From Azospirillum humicireducens (GTDB lineage: Bacteria; Pseudomonadota; Alphaproteobacteria; Azospirillales; Azospirillaceae), in assembly GCF_001639105.2 (NCBI RefSeq), contig NZ_CP015285.1, forward strand, positions 1,356,501-1,420,500: a stretch of DNA of 64,000 nt, given 5' to 3'. This document shows, in pieces, positions 34,727 to 42,765 of this stretch. A program made the translations under genes and the position numbers. Every line of letters begins with the position of its first letter. Position 1 is the first letter of the stretch. Below the pieces are notes generated by a model that ran no database searches, was not told where the DNA came from, and saw nothing but the letters and a program-made list of their open reading frames with translations.

Positions 34727-36307
34727 ATGAGCCAGTCAATGCTGACCGACTACATCTCCGCCCTCCTTCCGAGCGAAACGCCGCATTGGGGCGCCGGCGG
34801 AACGGTGCTGGACGGAAGCTCCGTCGGCTCTGCTGCCACCGTGACCTATGCCTTCGCGACCAGCTCGCGTCAGGTCGCCGGTGCCGATGCCAACGGCTTC
34901 GCGGCGATGAACAGCGCGCAGCGCGCCGCCGTCCGTCAGGCATTGGCGGCTTGGAGTGCCGTAGCCAACATCACCTTCGTCGAGACGACCGACGTTTCCA
35001 GCGCCACGCTGCGCTTCGGCACCAACCGCCAGAACGGCGAATCGGCTGCCTATGCCTATTACCCGTCCAGTTCGGCGCAGGGCGGCGACGTCTTCCTGGC
35101 CAACGACAGTGCCGGCAACATCAGCCCCACGGCGGGTAGCTATGCCTACATGACGGTCATCCACGAGATCGGCCATGCGTTGGGCCTCAAGCATCCCGGC
35201 AACTACAATGCCGGCAGCAGCGAGGGAACCGAGGGCCCCTACCTGCCCTCGACCACGGACAATTATGCGTACAGCATCATGTCCTACAACGACAACGACG
35301 CCCTGCCGGCGGGAACCTACCTGACCGGACCGAGCCTCTACGATATCGCGGCGATCCAGTATCTCTACGGCGCCAACATGTCCGCCGGTGCCGGCGATAC
35401 CAGCCACACCCTGAACACCGGCAGCTTCACCACATTGTGGGATCCGAACGGCCGCAACACACTGAACGGCAGCGCACAGACGGTCTCGCTGTCGCTGGAT
35501 CTGCGGGCGGGCTATTTCAGCAGCGCCGGAGCCACGACCTTCCTGGCGCTGGCCTATGGCACCACGGTCCAACTGGCGATCGGCGGCAGCGGCGACGACA
35601 GCATCACCGTCAACATGCTGGGGAACGTCCTGGACGGCGGCGGCGGCACCGATACCGTGGTGTTCAGCGGCAGCCGGTCGCAATACCGCGTACAGCAGCT
35701 GGACGGCAGCCGGTTCATCGTCAGCGGCGCCGACGGGATCGACCTGCTGACCAATATCGAGTATCTGCGCTTTTCCGACACCGGCGCGACCCTGTCGGCG
35801 AGCGTGTCCGGCAGTTTCGACCCGTTGCGCTACATCGCGTCCAACGCCGACCTGATCGCGGCCTTCCGCACCGACACCGCCGCAGCGACGCAGCACATCG
35901 TCAGCTTCGGCGTCTATGAGGGGCGCAGCCTGAGCGGCTTCGATCCCTACAATTATCTGGCCGGCTATGGCGACCTGCTGAACGCCTTCGGCAGCGATGT
36001 CGGGGCCGCGACCCGCCATTTCATCGAATACGGGTATCGCGAGGGCCGGAACTCCACGCTGTTCGACACGCTGTCGTACCAGGCCAGCAACCCAGACCTG
36101 ATCGCCGCCTTCGGCAACGACCGCGAGGCGGTGGAACTTCATTACATCGTCAACGGACGCTTCGAAGGCCGCACCCTCACCGCCTTCAACGCCGCCGCCT
36201 ATCTTGCCGCCAACCCCGACGTGAATGCCGCCGTCGGCGGGAGCATTGCCGGGGCAAAGCAGCATTATGTGAGTTACGGCTTTTACGAGGGGCGGGCACT
36301 GGCTTGA
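34727..36307 (+). CDS. Secreted M10 (serralysin-like) metalloprotease with C-terminal repeats
   Basis: A 526-residue zinc protease without a Sec signal peptide. The metzincin site HEIGHALGLKH is at 146-156 and the Met-turn Met185 is in YSIMSYN. Only one short RTX-like element is visible (IGGSGDDS, about 285-292), much less than normal serralysins. The C-terminus (364-526) is four consecutive repeats of about 41 residues, each starting near FDxxxY, with D(L/V)xxAF in the middle and ending YGxxEGR. Absence of a signal peptide and the RTX element suggest type I export, but no ABC/HlyD/TolC genes adjoin. The ATG at 34727 (MSQSM) was chosen; 34739 is possible. Confidence 0.92.
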   Translation: MSQSMLTDYISALLPSETPHWGAGGTVLDGSSVGSAATVTYAFATSSRQVAGADANGFAAMNSAQRAAVRQALAAWSAVANITFVETTDVSSATLRFGTNRQNGESAAYAYYPSSSAQGGDVFLANDSAGNISPTAGSYAYMTVIHEIGHALGLKHPGNYNAGSSEGTEGPYLPSTTDNYAYSIMSYNDNDALPAGTYLTGPSLYDIAAIQYLYGANMSAGAGDTSHTLNTGSFTTLWDPNGRNTLNGSAQTVSLSLDLRAGYFSSAGATTFLALAYGTTVQLAIGGSGDDSITVNMLGNVLDGGGGTDTVVFSGSRSQYRVQQLDGSRFIVSGADGIDLLTNIEYLRFSDTGATLSASVSGSFDPLRYIASNADLIAAFRTDTAAATQHIVSFGVYEGRSLSGFDPYNYLAGYGDLLNAFGSDVGAATRHFIEYGYREGRNSTLFDTLSYQASNPDLIAAFGNDREAVELHYIVNGRFEGRTLTAFNAAAYLAANPDVNAAVGGSIAGAKQHYVSYGFYEGRALA

Positions 36308-36317
36308 GGGCCGGCGC

Positions 36318-37304
36318 TTACTTCGCCGGCCACATCCAGGTCAGCTCGTGCTTGTTGTGGTGGAGGTGGAGCACCCGGCCGCCGGGGATCGCAGCAAAGG
36401 CGCGGGCGGTTTCGTGGTCGGTTTCGGCCTGGAACTTCAGCGTGCAGACGAAGCGCTTGGCCAGCCCGCTGTCCATCCACTCCTTGACCAGCCGCAACAG
36501 GCGGGTCGGATAGCAGATCACGTCGCAGCACAGCCAATCGACCGGGCCGACGGTCGCCGGCTTCAGGCCGAAGGCGCTTTCCTGACGGATTTCCACGCGC
36601 GGCAGCGCGGCGATGGCGGGATCGAGCGGCGCCTTGTCGACGCTGACCACGGACGCGCCCAACTCGTGCAGCACCCAGGTCCAGCCGCCGGGACAGGCGC
36701 CGAGGTCGAGACAACGGTCGCCCGGCCCCGGCTGTTCCCCGAACAGCGTCAGCGCCTCCCACAGCTTCAGATAGGCGCGGTTGGGGGGCGCTGTCCGATT
36801 CTCGATGAAGGTGACCTCACCGTTGCGGAACGGGCTGGAACACCTTGCGGCGGCGATGATGGTCGACTCGTCCACAAGCGTCCACGACCCCAGCGGCGCC
36901 GTCGGCAGCGGTGACGGGAAGACCACCGGCTTGGCGGAGACGTGCGGTAGGTTCTCCTGGATCAGGGCGGCGCGACGGTGGTGCCGCTGCGACCACAGCG
37001 CCCAATTGCGCTGGATGCCGCGCAACGCCTTCGCGCCGCTCTTGATCGAGGCGAATTCGATGCGCACCGGATCGAACCAGATATTCTGCGCCCAGGCCGC
37101 GGGCCGTGCAGGACCGTCGACGAAGACCAGCCGGCCGTCGACGGACGCGATCTCCCCCAGTTCCGCCACCAGGTCGTCAAGGAAGCCGTCGGCCGCCAGA
37201 TAGACCGTCTGGCCGAGCGGCGTCACCGCCGCGCCGGGAGTGGTCTCACCGGAGGCGGTCTGCGGCAGGGGAGCGGAGGTGCTTTGGGGGGTGCTGTCGT
37301 CCAT
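36318..37304 (-). CDS. RlmM-like SAM-dependent methyltransferase
   Basis: A 328-residue methyltransferase. The SAM-binding motif DLGACPGGWTWVL (about residues 210-222) is the form found in RlmM, the 23S rRNA C2498 2'-O-methyltransferase, and DWLCCDVICYP followed by a late LHLHHNKHELTWMW gives K-D-K-E-like catalytic residues. A THUMP-like region may cover the N-terminal half. RlmM identity is likely but not proved; I use no symbol. ATG 37304 was chosen over an upstream open frame. It converges with the protease gene, only ten bases apart. Confidence 0.85.
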   Translation of the reverse strand: MDDSTPQSTSAPLPQTASGETTPGAAVTPLGQTVYLAADGFLDDLVAELGEIASVDGRLVFVDGPARPAAWAQNIWFDPVRIEFASIKSGAKALRGIQRNWALWSQRHHRRAALIQENLPHVSAKPVVFPSPLPTAPLGSWTLVDESTIIAAARCSSPFRNGEVTFIENRTAPPNRAYLKLWEALTLFGEQPGPGDRCLDLGACPGGWTWVLHELGASVVSVDKAPLDPAIAALPRVEIRQESAFGLKPATVGPVDWLCCDVICYPTRLLRLVKEWMDSGLAKRFVCTLKFQAETDHETARAFAAIPGGRVLHLHHNKHELTWMWPAK

Positions 37305-37439
37305 GCCCCAGGGGCTACCGCCGCCGGCCTGCGATTGCAAGCGCAAGGACGCGATCCACCCCCTTTCGCGGTGACGCGAAGGGGGCTGTGACAAAGCGTC
37401 TCGAAACCTCTTATATGCGACCGGTTCGCAAAGTGGGCG

Positions 37440-37455
37440 TTGACAACGATTCTCA
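37440..37455 (+). promoter_or_regulatory. Fur-type box overlapping the bfd -35 element
   Basis: TGACAACGATTCTCA (37441-37455) fits the 7-1-7 Fur pattern TGATAATNATTATCA; on the other strand the first half reads TGAGAAT, the common alphaproteobacterial form. A -35 hexamer TTGACA (37440-37445) overlaps it, 58 bases before the bfd start codon. Iron repression of bfd is the known pattern in other bacteria. Confidence 0.7.
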
Positions 37456-37513
37456 GTCTCAGGTACTTCTGGGATCAGGACAATCTTCTCACACCGACCA
37501 TCGCCGAGGGCTT

Positions 37514-37798
37514 ATGTACGTCTGCATCTGCCACGCGTTGAACGACAAGAAGGTCAAGGCTGCGCTGGACAATGGCGCTACTAACCCGGCCTCGGTGTTC
37601 CGCCATCACAATTGCCAAGTCCAATGCGGCAAATGCGTGCCGATGATGCGCAGCATGGCAAGCGAGCATCGCGCCGCCATGGCCCAGCATGCCGCCACCG
37701 TCGCAGCGACCGCCGTACCGGCCCCCTGCTGCGCCACGGCGGTGCCGGAACCGGCCAATGCCGAAGCGGTTCCCGCCTATGCCATCGCGGCCGAATAA
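37514..37798 (+). CDS. bfd: Bacterioferritin-associated ferredoxin (Bfd)
   Basis: A 94-residue [2Fe-2S] protein. Cysteines at 4, 6, 38 and 41 reproduce exactly the spacing of E. coli Bfd (C-x-C ... C-x2-C), with an additional Cys34. Bfd binds bacterioferritin and reduces its ferric core to release iron under starvation. The protein continues with an Ala-rich tail of about 35 residues containing a CC pair, longer than the 64-residue E. coli protein. The upstream Fur box supports iron-dependent expression. No bacterioferritin gene is adjacent. Confidence 0.93.
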   Translation: MYVCICHALNDKKVKAALDNGATNPASVFRHHNCQVQCGKCVPMMRSMASEHRAAMAQHAATVAATAVPAPCCATAVPEPANAEAVPAYAIAAE

Positions 37799-38304
37799 CG
37801 GCTGTCGAACAGGCGCCTCCGCGGCAACCTGCGTTATCGCAAGCTCTACCACTTCCGACGTCCAGATCGATACCGGGTCTACAACCTCTCCTTTCGGCTG
37901 CGACAGAATGCGCCCCGTCTATGATTTTTGGGCGGATTGACCCGGCACACCCAATCCGGCACAAAAGCGTCACCAAAACAAAAGAACGTCGTCAAAATGT
38001 CGGCGTATAGAAAAAAGCCAATGGGCAGGATGAAACCGGCCCAGGAGGAAACGCAGTCCAACCGGGAAGACTTCCTCGGCCACCGGGTTTGCCTCGTCCG
38101 TAATGGATTGGGCAGCCCGGCGGGATTTGGATTCGAGCCGCCATCACGCAACTGCACACGCACTCCGCAACCGCATCGCGGCCATCTCCCGAACGGGATG
38201 AGCCGACTGCGCTTTCGGTGCGTTTTCGCAACGTTGGGACAGCGGCATCGTTTTTTATCCGACCGAGATGTCCGGAATGGTTGAGGATCAAAGGAGGATT
38301 TTTC
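37799..38304. other. Intergenic region of about 500 bases, no gene assigned
   Basis: Between bfd and the small gene at 38305. The stretch about 37930-38040 is clearly poorer in GC than the rest of the window (many A-runs). A frame on the plus strand (37997-38284) starts without a ribosome binding site and has unusual codon choice; I do not call it. A TTCGAG at about 38131 looks like a tRNA T-loop but the arm does not pair. The end carries the AAGGAGG site of the next gene. It may hold promoters or a small RNA. Confidence 0.4.
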
Positions 38305-38610
38305 ATGAGCCGCCGCAATCGGCACGCCTTCGACACGCTGAGCCGCGCTCTCGTCCTTCGCGCCACCGACCGTATGGAAACCCTCCGGTCGATGGTGGAG
38401 CGCGCGGACAGGGACCGGCGCGAGACGTGGGAGCGCACACTCGACCGTCTCCGCGGCCTGAACAACCGCGCCATCGCCCGTATCGAGGCCGCGCATCTGG
38501 CCGATGACGACGCATGGCCCTTCGCCCGTGCCCAGGCCGATCAGGCGATGATGGACCTCATGCGCGCACTCGACGATTTCGACGGCCATCTGCGTCTGCT
38601 GGCCGCATAA
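38305..38610 (+). CDS. Small hypothetical helical protein
   Basis: A 101-residue soluble, Arg-rich, probably fully helical protein (RDRRETWERTLDRLRGLNNR near residues 30-50). No family recognised. A perfect AAGGAGG sits 7 bases upstream of the ATG, so it is well translated. The gene ends at a bidirectional terminator shared with era and is thus its own unit. Confidence 0.72.
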   Translation: MSRRNRHAFDTLSRALVLRATDRMETLRSMVERADRDRRETWERTLDRLRGLNNRAIARIEAAHLADDDAWPFARAQADQAMMDLMRALDDFDGHLRLLAA

Positions 38611-38650
38611 GACCACCGGCCGGTCTGCCGGCCGCGGCGGATCAAAAGGA

Positions 38651-38684
38651 AAAGGCCCCCTCCCGGACGGGAGAGGGCCTTTCT
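38651..38684. terminator. Bidirectional intrinsic terminator
   Basis: AAAGGCCCCCTCCCG pairs with GGGAGAGGGCCTTT (38651-38682) with a short loop and flanking T-run on the plus strand and A-run (T on the minus strand), closing both the hypothetical gene (+) and the era operon (-). Confidence 0.88.
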
Positions 38685-38686
38685 TG

Positions 38687-39865
38687 TTACGAGGCGCCGA
38701 AATCGAGGCCCCAGGCCGAATAGCGTTCCGGATCGTCGACCCAGCCCTCGCGCACCTTCACGAACAGGATCAGGTGGACGCGGCGCTCCAGCATTCCCTG
38801 CAATTCGCCACGCGCGGCGGAGCCGAGAGCCTTGATCCGCTGGCCGCCCTTGCCCAGCACGATGGCCTTCTGGCTTTCGCGCTGCACGAAGATGACCTGC
38901 GAGATCTTGACAGACCCGTCCTCGAACTCCTCCCACACCTCGGTCTCGACCGTGGCGGAATAGGGAAGTTCCTGGTGAAGCTGCAGGAACAGCTTCTCGC
39001 GGGTGATCTCCGCCGCCAGCAGGCGCATGGGCATGTCGGAGATCTGGTCCTCCGGGAAATGCCACGGGCCTTCCGGCAGGCGGTCGGCCAGGAACTGCTT
39101 CAGGTCGGCGACGCCGTCCTCGGTGAAGGCCGACACCATGAAGATGTCGGAGAAGATCCCCTCCTGCCGGAAGGCATCGGCGATGCCCAGCAGGACGTCG
39201 CGCTTCACCAGATCGATCTTGTTCAGGATCAGGATCGCCTCGCGCCCCTGCTCCTTCAGGCGGGCGACGATGCTGCGGGTGTCCTCGTCGATGGAGCGGC
39301 GCGACACGTCGTACAGCACGCCGATGACGTCGGCGTCCTCCGCCCCCTGCCAGGCCGCCGCCACCATGGCACGGTCCAGCCGGCGCTTCGGCTTGAAGAT
39401 GCCGGGGGTGTCGACGAAGATCATCTGGGCGTCGCCCTGGATGGTGATGCCCAGCACGCGGGTGCGGGTGGTCTGCACCTTCGGGCTGACGATCGACACC
39501 TTGCTGCCGATCATCGCGTTCAGCAGCGTGGATTTGCCGGCATTCGGCGCACCGACCAGGGCGATGAAGCCGCAGCGCGGATGGTCCGGCATCGTCGGCA
39601 GAGGCGGCAGGACGGAGATGGGCTGCCCACGCGGGGCATCCTCATCATCGTCCTCGTCGTCCTCATAGTAGCCGTCCTCCTCATACTCGTCGTCTTCGAA
39701 GTCGCCCTCTTCGGCGTCCTCACCCGCGACGATCTCGTCCTCACGGCCCAGCGCCTCGTCGTCCTTCCCGGACTCCGGGGCCACGGACTCACGCGACGGC
39801 TCCAATGCTTCGGAACCGGGCGTCTCGTTCTGCATCTTGTCGATGTCGTCGCGACCGTCAGTCAT
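38687..39865 (-). CDS. era: GTPase Era with long acidic N-terminal extension
   Basis: Era is an essential GTPase that binds the 3' end of 16S rRNA during 30S assembly. The G1 motif GAPNAGKST is at 105-113, followed by DTPG (G3), NKID (G4) and the C-terminal KH domain with VLGKGGQRIKALG. The protein is 392 residues against about 300 normally; the extra first ~93 residues are strongly acidic (runs such as EDDEYEEDGYYEDDEDDDED, about 57-76). The start ATG overlaps rnc by eight bases and no ATG closer to the G domain has better signals than Met102's region, so the extension is probably translated. Confidence 0.95.
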   Translation of the reverse strand: MTDGRDDIDKMQNETPGSEALEPSRESVAPESGKDDEALGREDEIVAGEDAEEGDFEDDEYEEDGYYEDDEDDDEDAPRGQPISVLPPLPTMPDHPRCGFIALVGAPNAGKSTLLNAMIGSKVSIVSPKVQTTRTRVLGITIQGDAQMIFVDTPGIFKPKRRLDRAMVAAAWQGAEDADVIGVLYDVSRRSIDEDTRSIVARLKEQGREAILILNKIDLVKRDVLLGIADAFRQEGIFSDIFMVSAFTEDGVADLKQFLADRLPEGPWHFPEDQISDMPMRLLAAEITREKLFLQLHQELPYSATVETEVWEEFEDGSVKISQVIFVQRESQKAIVLGKGGQRIKALGSAARGELQGMLERRVHLILFVKVREGWVDDPERYSAWGLDFGAS

Positions 39866-40643
39866 CGACCTCTACTCCCACCTGGCGCAGCAATGCGCTG
39901 GCCGCCTTCTTTTCCGCGATGCGCTTGGAGGAGCCGGACCCGTTGACCGGATCCATGCCTGCCACATGCACAGCAACAACGAACAGCGGCTCATGCGCCG
40001 GTCCGCTGCGTTCGATCAGTTCATAGCGGGGCAGCGGCTTGCCGCGCCCCTGCGCCCATTCCTGCAGCGTGGTCTTGCTGTCGAGCGGCGGCGGCGTCGC
40101 CTTGTCGATCTCGCCCGCCAGGGCCTGGCGGACGAAGCGCGTCACCGGCTCCAGCCCGCCGTCGAGATACATTGCGCCCAGCACCGCCTCGCAGGCGTCG
40201 CCCAGGATGGTCCGGTTCTCGCGCCCGCCGCTCGACGCCTCCGCCGGCGACAGGCGCAGATAGGCGCCCAGACCGATGGTGTCGGCGACCCGGCCCAGCG
40301 ATTCCCGGCGCACCAGCGCGGCATGCCGCTTGGCAAGCGCACCCTCGCGCTCGTTGGGATAGCGCTCCAGCAGCCATTGCGCGACGACCAGCCCGACGAC
40401 CCGGTCGCCAAGGAACTCCAGCCGCTCATAGGCGATGCCCGGCCCCTTGTGCGACTTGCGGCCGGCCCGCTCCAGCCCCATCAGGCTGGGATGGGTGACC
40501 GCATCGCGCAGAAGCGACAGGTCGGCGAACTCATGACCCAGCGCGCGCGCCAGTTCCGCCACATCGGCGGACTGGACGGCACCGTCGGTCCCGGTTTCGG
40601 AGCCGGCGCCCATATCGGCGGGCGCCTTGGTGACGGTGGACAC
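39858..40643 (-). CDS. rnc: Ribonuclease III
   Basis: A 261-residue RNase III for rRNA and mRNA processing. The signature ERLEFLGDRVVG spans residues 73-84 with catalytic Glu76-type and Asp80 residues, ACEAVLGAMYLD supplies the second metal ligands, and a C-terminal double-stranded RNA-binding domain (about 190-260) includes the usual KKAASALL end. The start is GTG, directly adjoining the lepB stop. The N-terminal 25 residues are a poorly conserved extension. Order lepB-rnc-era is standard. Confidence 0.97.
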   Translation of the reverse strand: MSTVTKAPADMGAGSETGTDGAVQSADVAELARALGHEFADLSLLRDAVTHPSLMGLERAGRKSHKGPGIAYERLEFLGDRVVGLVVAQWLLERYPNEREGALAKRHAALVRRESLGRVADTIGLGAYLRLSPAEASSGGRENRTILGDACEAVLGAMYLDGGLEPVTRFVRQALAGEIDKATPPPLDSKTTLQEWAQGRGKPLPRYELIERSGPAHEPLFVVAVHVAGMDPVNGSGSSKRIAEKKAASALLRQVGVEVDD

Positions 40644-41411
40644 TTACCGGACTCCGTTGAACAGGCGGCTGAAGCGCAGATCGACCGGCCAGCGCCAGAT
40701 TTCGTAGAAGCGCGTGCCCTCGTCGAGCGAGAAGAAGAGGAATTCGGCGCGGCCGACCATGTTCTCGATGGGAACGAAGCCAACCTGCGACGGCACGCGG
40801 CTGTCCAGGGAGTTGTCGCGGTTGTCACCCATCATGAACAGATTGCCCGGCGGCACCTTGAACACCGGCGTGTTGTCGAGCGGGCCGTTGTCCGACTCCT
40901 CGATGATGCGGTGGCTGCGGCCGTTGGGCAGGGTTTCGATGAACTGCGCGGTGCGGATGCTGCGGCCCAGCGAATCCGTGGTCACGTAATCCTCGATCCG
41001 CTCGCGCTTCACCGGCTGGCCGTTGATGTGCAGGATGCCGCCGATCATCTGGATGCTGTCGCCGGGCAAGCCGACGACGCGCTTGATGTAGTCGGTCTTG
41101 TTGTCGCGCGGCAGCTTGAACACCGCCACGTCGCCCCGCTCCGGCTGAGAGCCCAGGATCCGGCCCTCGAACAGCGGCAGGCCGAAGCCGACCGTGTATT
41201 TGCTGTAGCCGTAGCTGAACTTCGACACGAACAGATAATCACCGATCAGCAAAGTCGGGATCATCGATCCAGATGGGATATTAAAGGGCTCGAATGCGAA
41301 GGTCCGCACGCCGAAAGCGATCAGAACCGCGAAGAACACCGTCTTCACGGTTTCGACGAACCCGGAGTCCTTGTTCTTGGCGTTGGACGCCGCTTCTTTC
41401 TGAAAGGTCAT
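40644..41411 (-). CDS. lepB: Signal peptidase I
   Basis: A 255-residue leader peptidase that removes signal peptides at the periplasmic face. One N-terminal membrane helix (about 21-38), the nucleophile in PSGSMIPT (Ser49) and the general base in [11 protein letters not shown] (Lys110) are evident, with the conserved [13 protein letters not shown] block near 195-207. Its start overlaps acpS by four bases (ATGA). Confidence 0.97.
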   Translation of the reverse strand: MTFQKEAASNAKNKDSGFVETVKTVFFAVLIAFGVRTFAFEPFNIPSGSMIPTLLIGDYLFVSKFSYGYSKYTVGFGLPLFEGRILGSQPERGDVAVFKLPRDNKTDYIKRVVGLPGDSIQMIGGILHINGQPVKRERIEDYVTTDSLGRSIRTAQFIETLPNGRSHRIIEESDNGPLDNTPVFKVPPGNLFMMGDNRDNSLDSRVPSQVGFVPIENMVGRAEFLFFSLDEGTRFYEIWRWPVDLRFSRLFNGVR

Positions 41412-41878
41412 TCTGGGGTCGCCGTATTGGTGGGCATTACAGAATCGATCGGTTCGGCGCTGATGACGACGAAGGCCTCGGCCATCGGGTATTCGTCGGT
41501 CAGCGTCACATGGATGCGGGCGCGCATGCCCGGCGGCGTGATCGCCTCCAGCCGTGCCAGCGCACCGCCGGTGAGGCGCATGGTCGGTTGGCCGGACGGC
41601 AGGTTGACCACCCCCATGTCTCGCCAGAAAACCCCGTCGCGAAAGCCGGTGCCGAGAGCCTTGGAACAGGCCTCCTTGGCGGCGAACCGCTTGGCGTAGG
41701 TCGAGGCGCGGGCGTTGTTCCTGGCGGCGGAGCCGGCGCGCCGTTCGGACTTGGCCTGCTCGACCTCGGTGAAGATACGGTCGATGAAGCGCTGTCCGAA
41801 GCGCTCCAGCGACTTTTCGACCCGCCGGATGTCGATCAGGTCGTTGCCGATGCCGAGAATGGTTCCGGACATCATCAT
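41408..41878 (-). CDS. acpS: Holo-[acyl-carrier-protein] synthase
   Basis: A 156-residue AcpS that transfers 4'-phosphopantetheine from CoA to acyl carrier protein. The metal-binding Asp is in [12 protein letters not shown] (about residues 10-21) and the Glu is in [15 protein letters not shown] (about 64-78). It is a little longer than usual (about 125-140) because of a short tail. It starts in an ATGA overlap with the pdxJ stop; two further Met codons follow directly and could also serve. Confidence 0.95.
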   Translation of the reverse strand: MMMSGTILGIGNDLIDIRRVEKSLERFGQRFIDRIFTEVEQAKSERRAGSAARNNARASTYAKRFAAKEACSKALGTGFRDGVFWRDMGVVNLPSGQPTMRLTGGALARLEAITPPGMRARIHVTLTDEYPMAEAFVVISAEPIDSVMPTNTATPE

Positions 41879-42624
41879 GCGGAAGCCGCAGCGGTTCGCG
41901 CCGTGTCCATGGCCTTTCGCATGCGCGCGATGGAATTGGTCAGACCGACGAAGATCGCCTCGCCGATCAGGAAATGGCCGATGTTCAGTTCCACGATGGT
42001 CTGGATCGCCGCCACCGGGCCGACGGTGTCATAGCTCAGGCCATGGCCGGCATGACATTCCAGCCCGATCGCCTCGGCATGGGCGGCGGCGCGGACGATG
42101 CGGGCCAACTCCGCCTCACGCACCGCCGGCGCGACGGCGTCGCAATAGGCGCCGGTGTGCAGTTCGACCACAGGTGCACCCAGCCGCTTTGCAGCGTCCA
42201 GTTGCGCCGGCTCCGGATCGATGAACAGCGAGACACGAATGCCGGCACCGCTCAGTTCCTCAACCGGCCGCACCAGATTGTCATACAGGCCGATCACGTC
42301 CAGACCGCCTTCCGTCGTCACCTCGGTGCGCTTCTCCGGAACGAGGCAGGCGGCGTGCGGTTTGTGGCGCAGCGCGATGGCAAGCATCTCATCCGTCGCA
42401 GCCATCTCGAAGTTCAGCGGACGGTCGATCTCGGCCATCAGCCGTTCGATGTCGCGATCCACGATGTGGCGGCGGTCCTCGCGCAGGTGCGCAGTGATCC
42501 CGTCTGCCCCGGCCTCGATGGCCAGCCTCGCCGCACGCACCGGATCGGGGTGCGCCCCACCGCGTGCGTTGCGGACGGTCGCCACATGGTCGATGTTCAC
42601 GCCGAGGCGCAGGAAACGGGACAT
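41875..42624 (-). CDS. pdxJ: Pyridoxine 5'-phosphate synthase PdxJ
   Basis: A 249-residue TIM-barrel enzyme that condenses 1-deoxyxylulose 5-phosphate with the product of PdxA to give pyridoxine 5'-phosphate. The N-terminal [16 protein letters not shown] block and the HLREDRRHI segment are characteristic; GHGLSYDTV near 193 is a late active-site loop. First gene of the pdxJ-acpS-lepB-rnc-era operon. pdxA, the partner enzyme, lies 4 kb away at 46495. Confidence 0.97.
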   Translation of the reverse strand: MSRFLRLGVNIDHVATVRNARGGAHPDPVRAARLAIEAGADGITAHLREDRRHIVDRDIERLMAEIDRPLNFEMAATDEMLAIALRHKPHAACLVPEKRTEVTTEGGLDVIGLYDNLVRPVEELSGAGIRVSLFIDPEPAQLDAAKRLGAPVVELHTGAYCDAVAPAVREAELARIVRAAAHAEAIGLECHAGHGLSYDTVGPVAAIQTIVELNIGHFLIGEAIFVGLTNSIARMRKAMDTARTAAASA

Positions 42625-42765
42625 GCACGGACTCCAAAGCGTCGCCGCCCACCGGAACAGGCGGGAGCGATTCCGTCTATATAGCGGTGGTCCGGCGTTC
42701 CGTCACGCCGAACCGACCGATTCACCTGCGGATGACAAGGATTTTACCGTCGAATGACGGAGTGT

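Noticed and set aside
38125-38150. tRNA T-loop-like TTCGAG sequence
   Set aside because: The flanking bases do not form a 5-bp stem and no acceptor or anticodon arm can be drawn.
37997-38284. Possible plus-strand gene in the 37.8-38.3 kb gap
   Set aside because: No ribosome binding site, irregular codon choice and no recognisable domain; overlaps the promoter region of the next gene.
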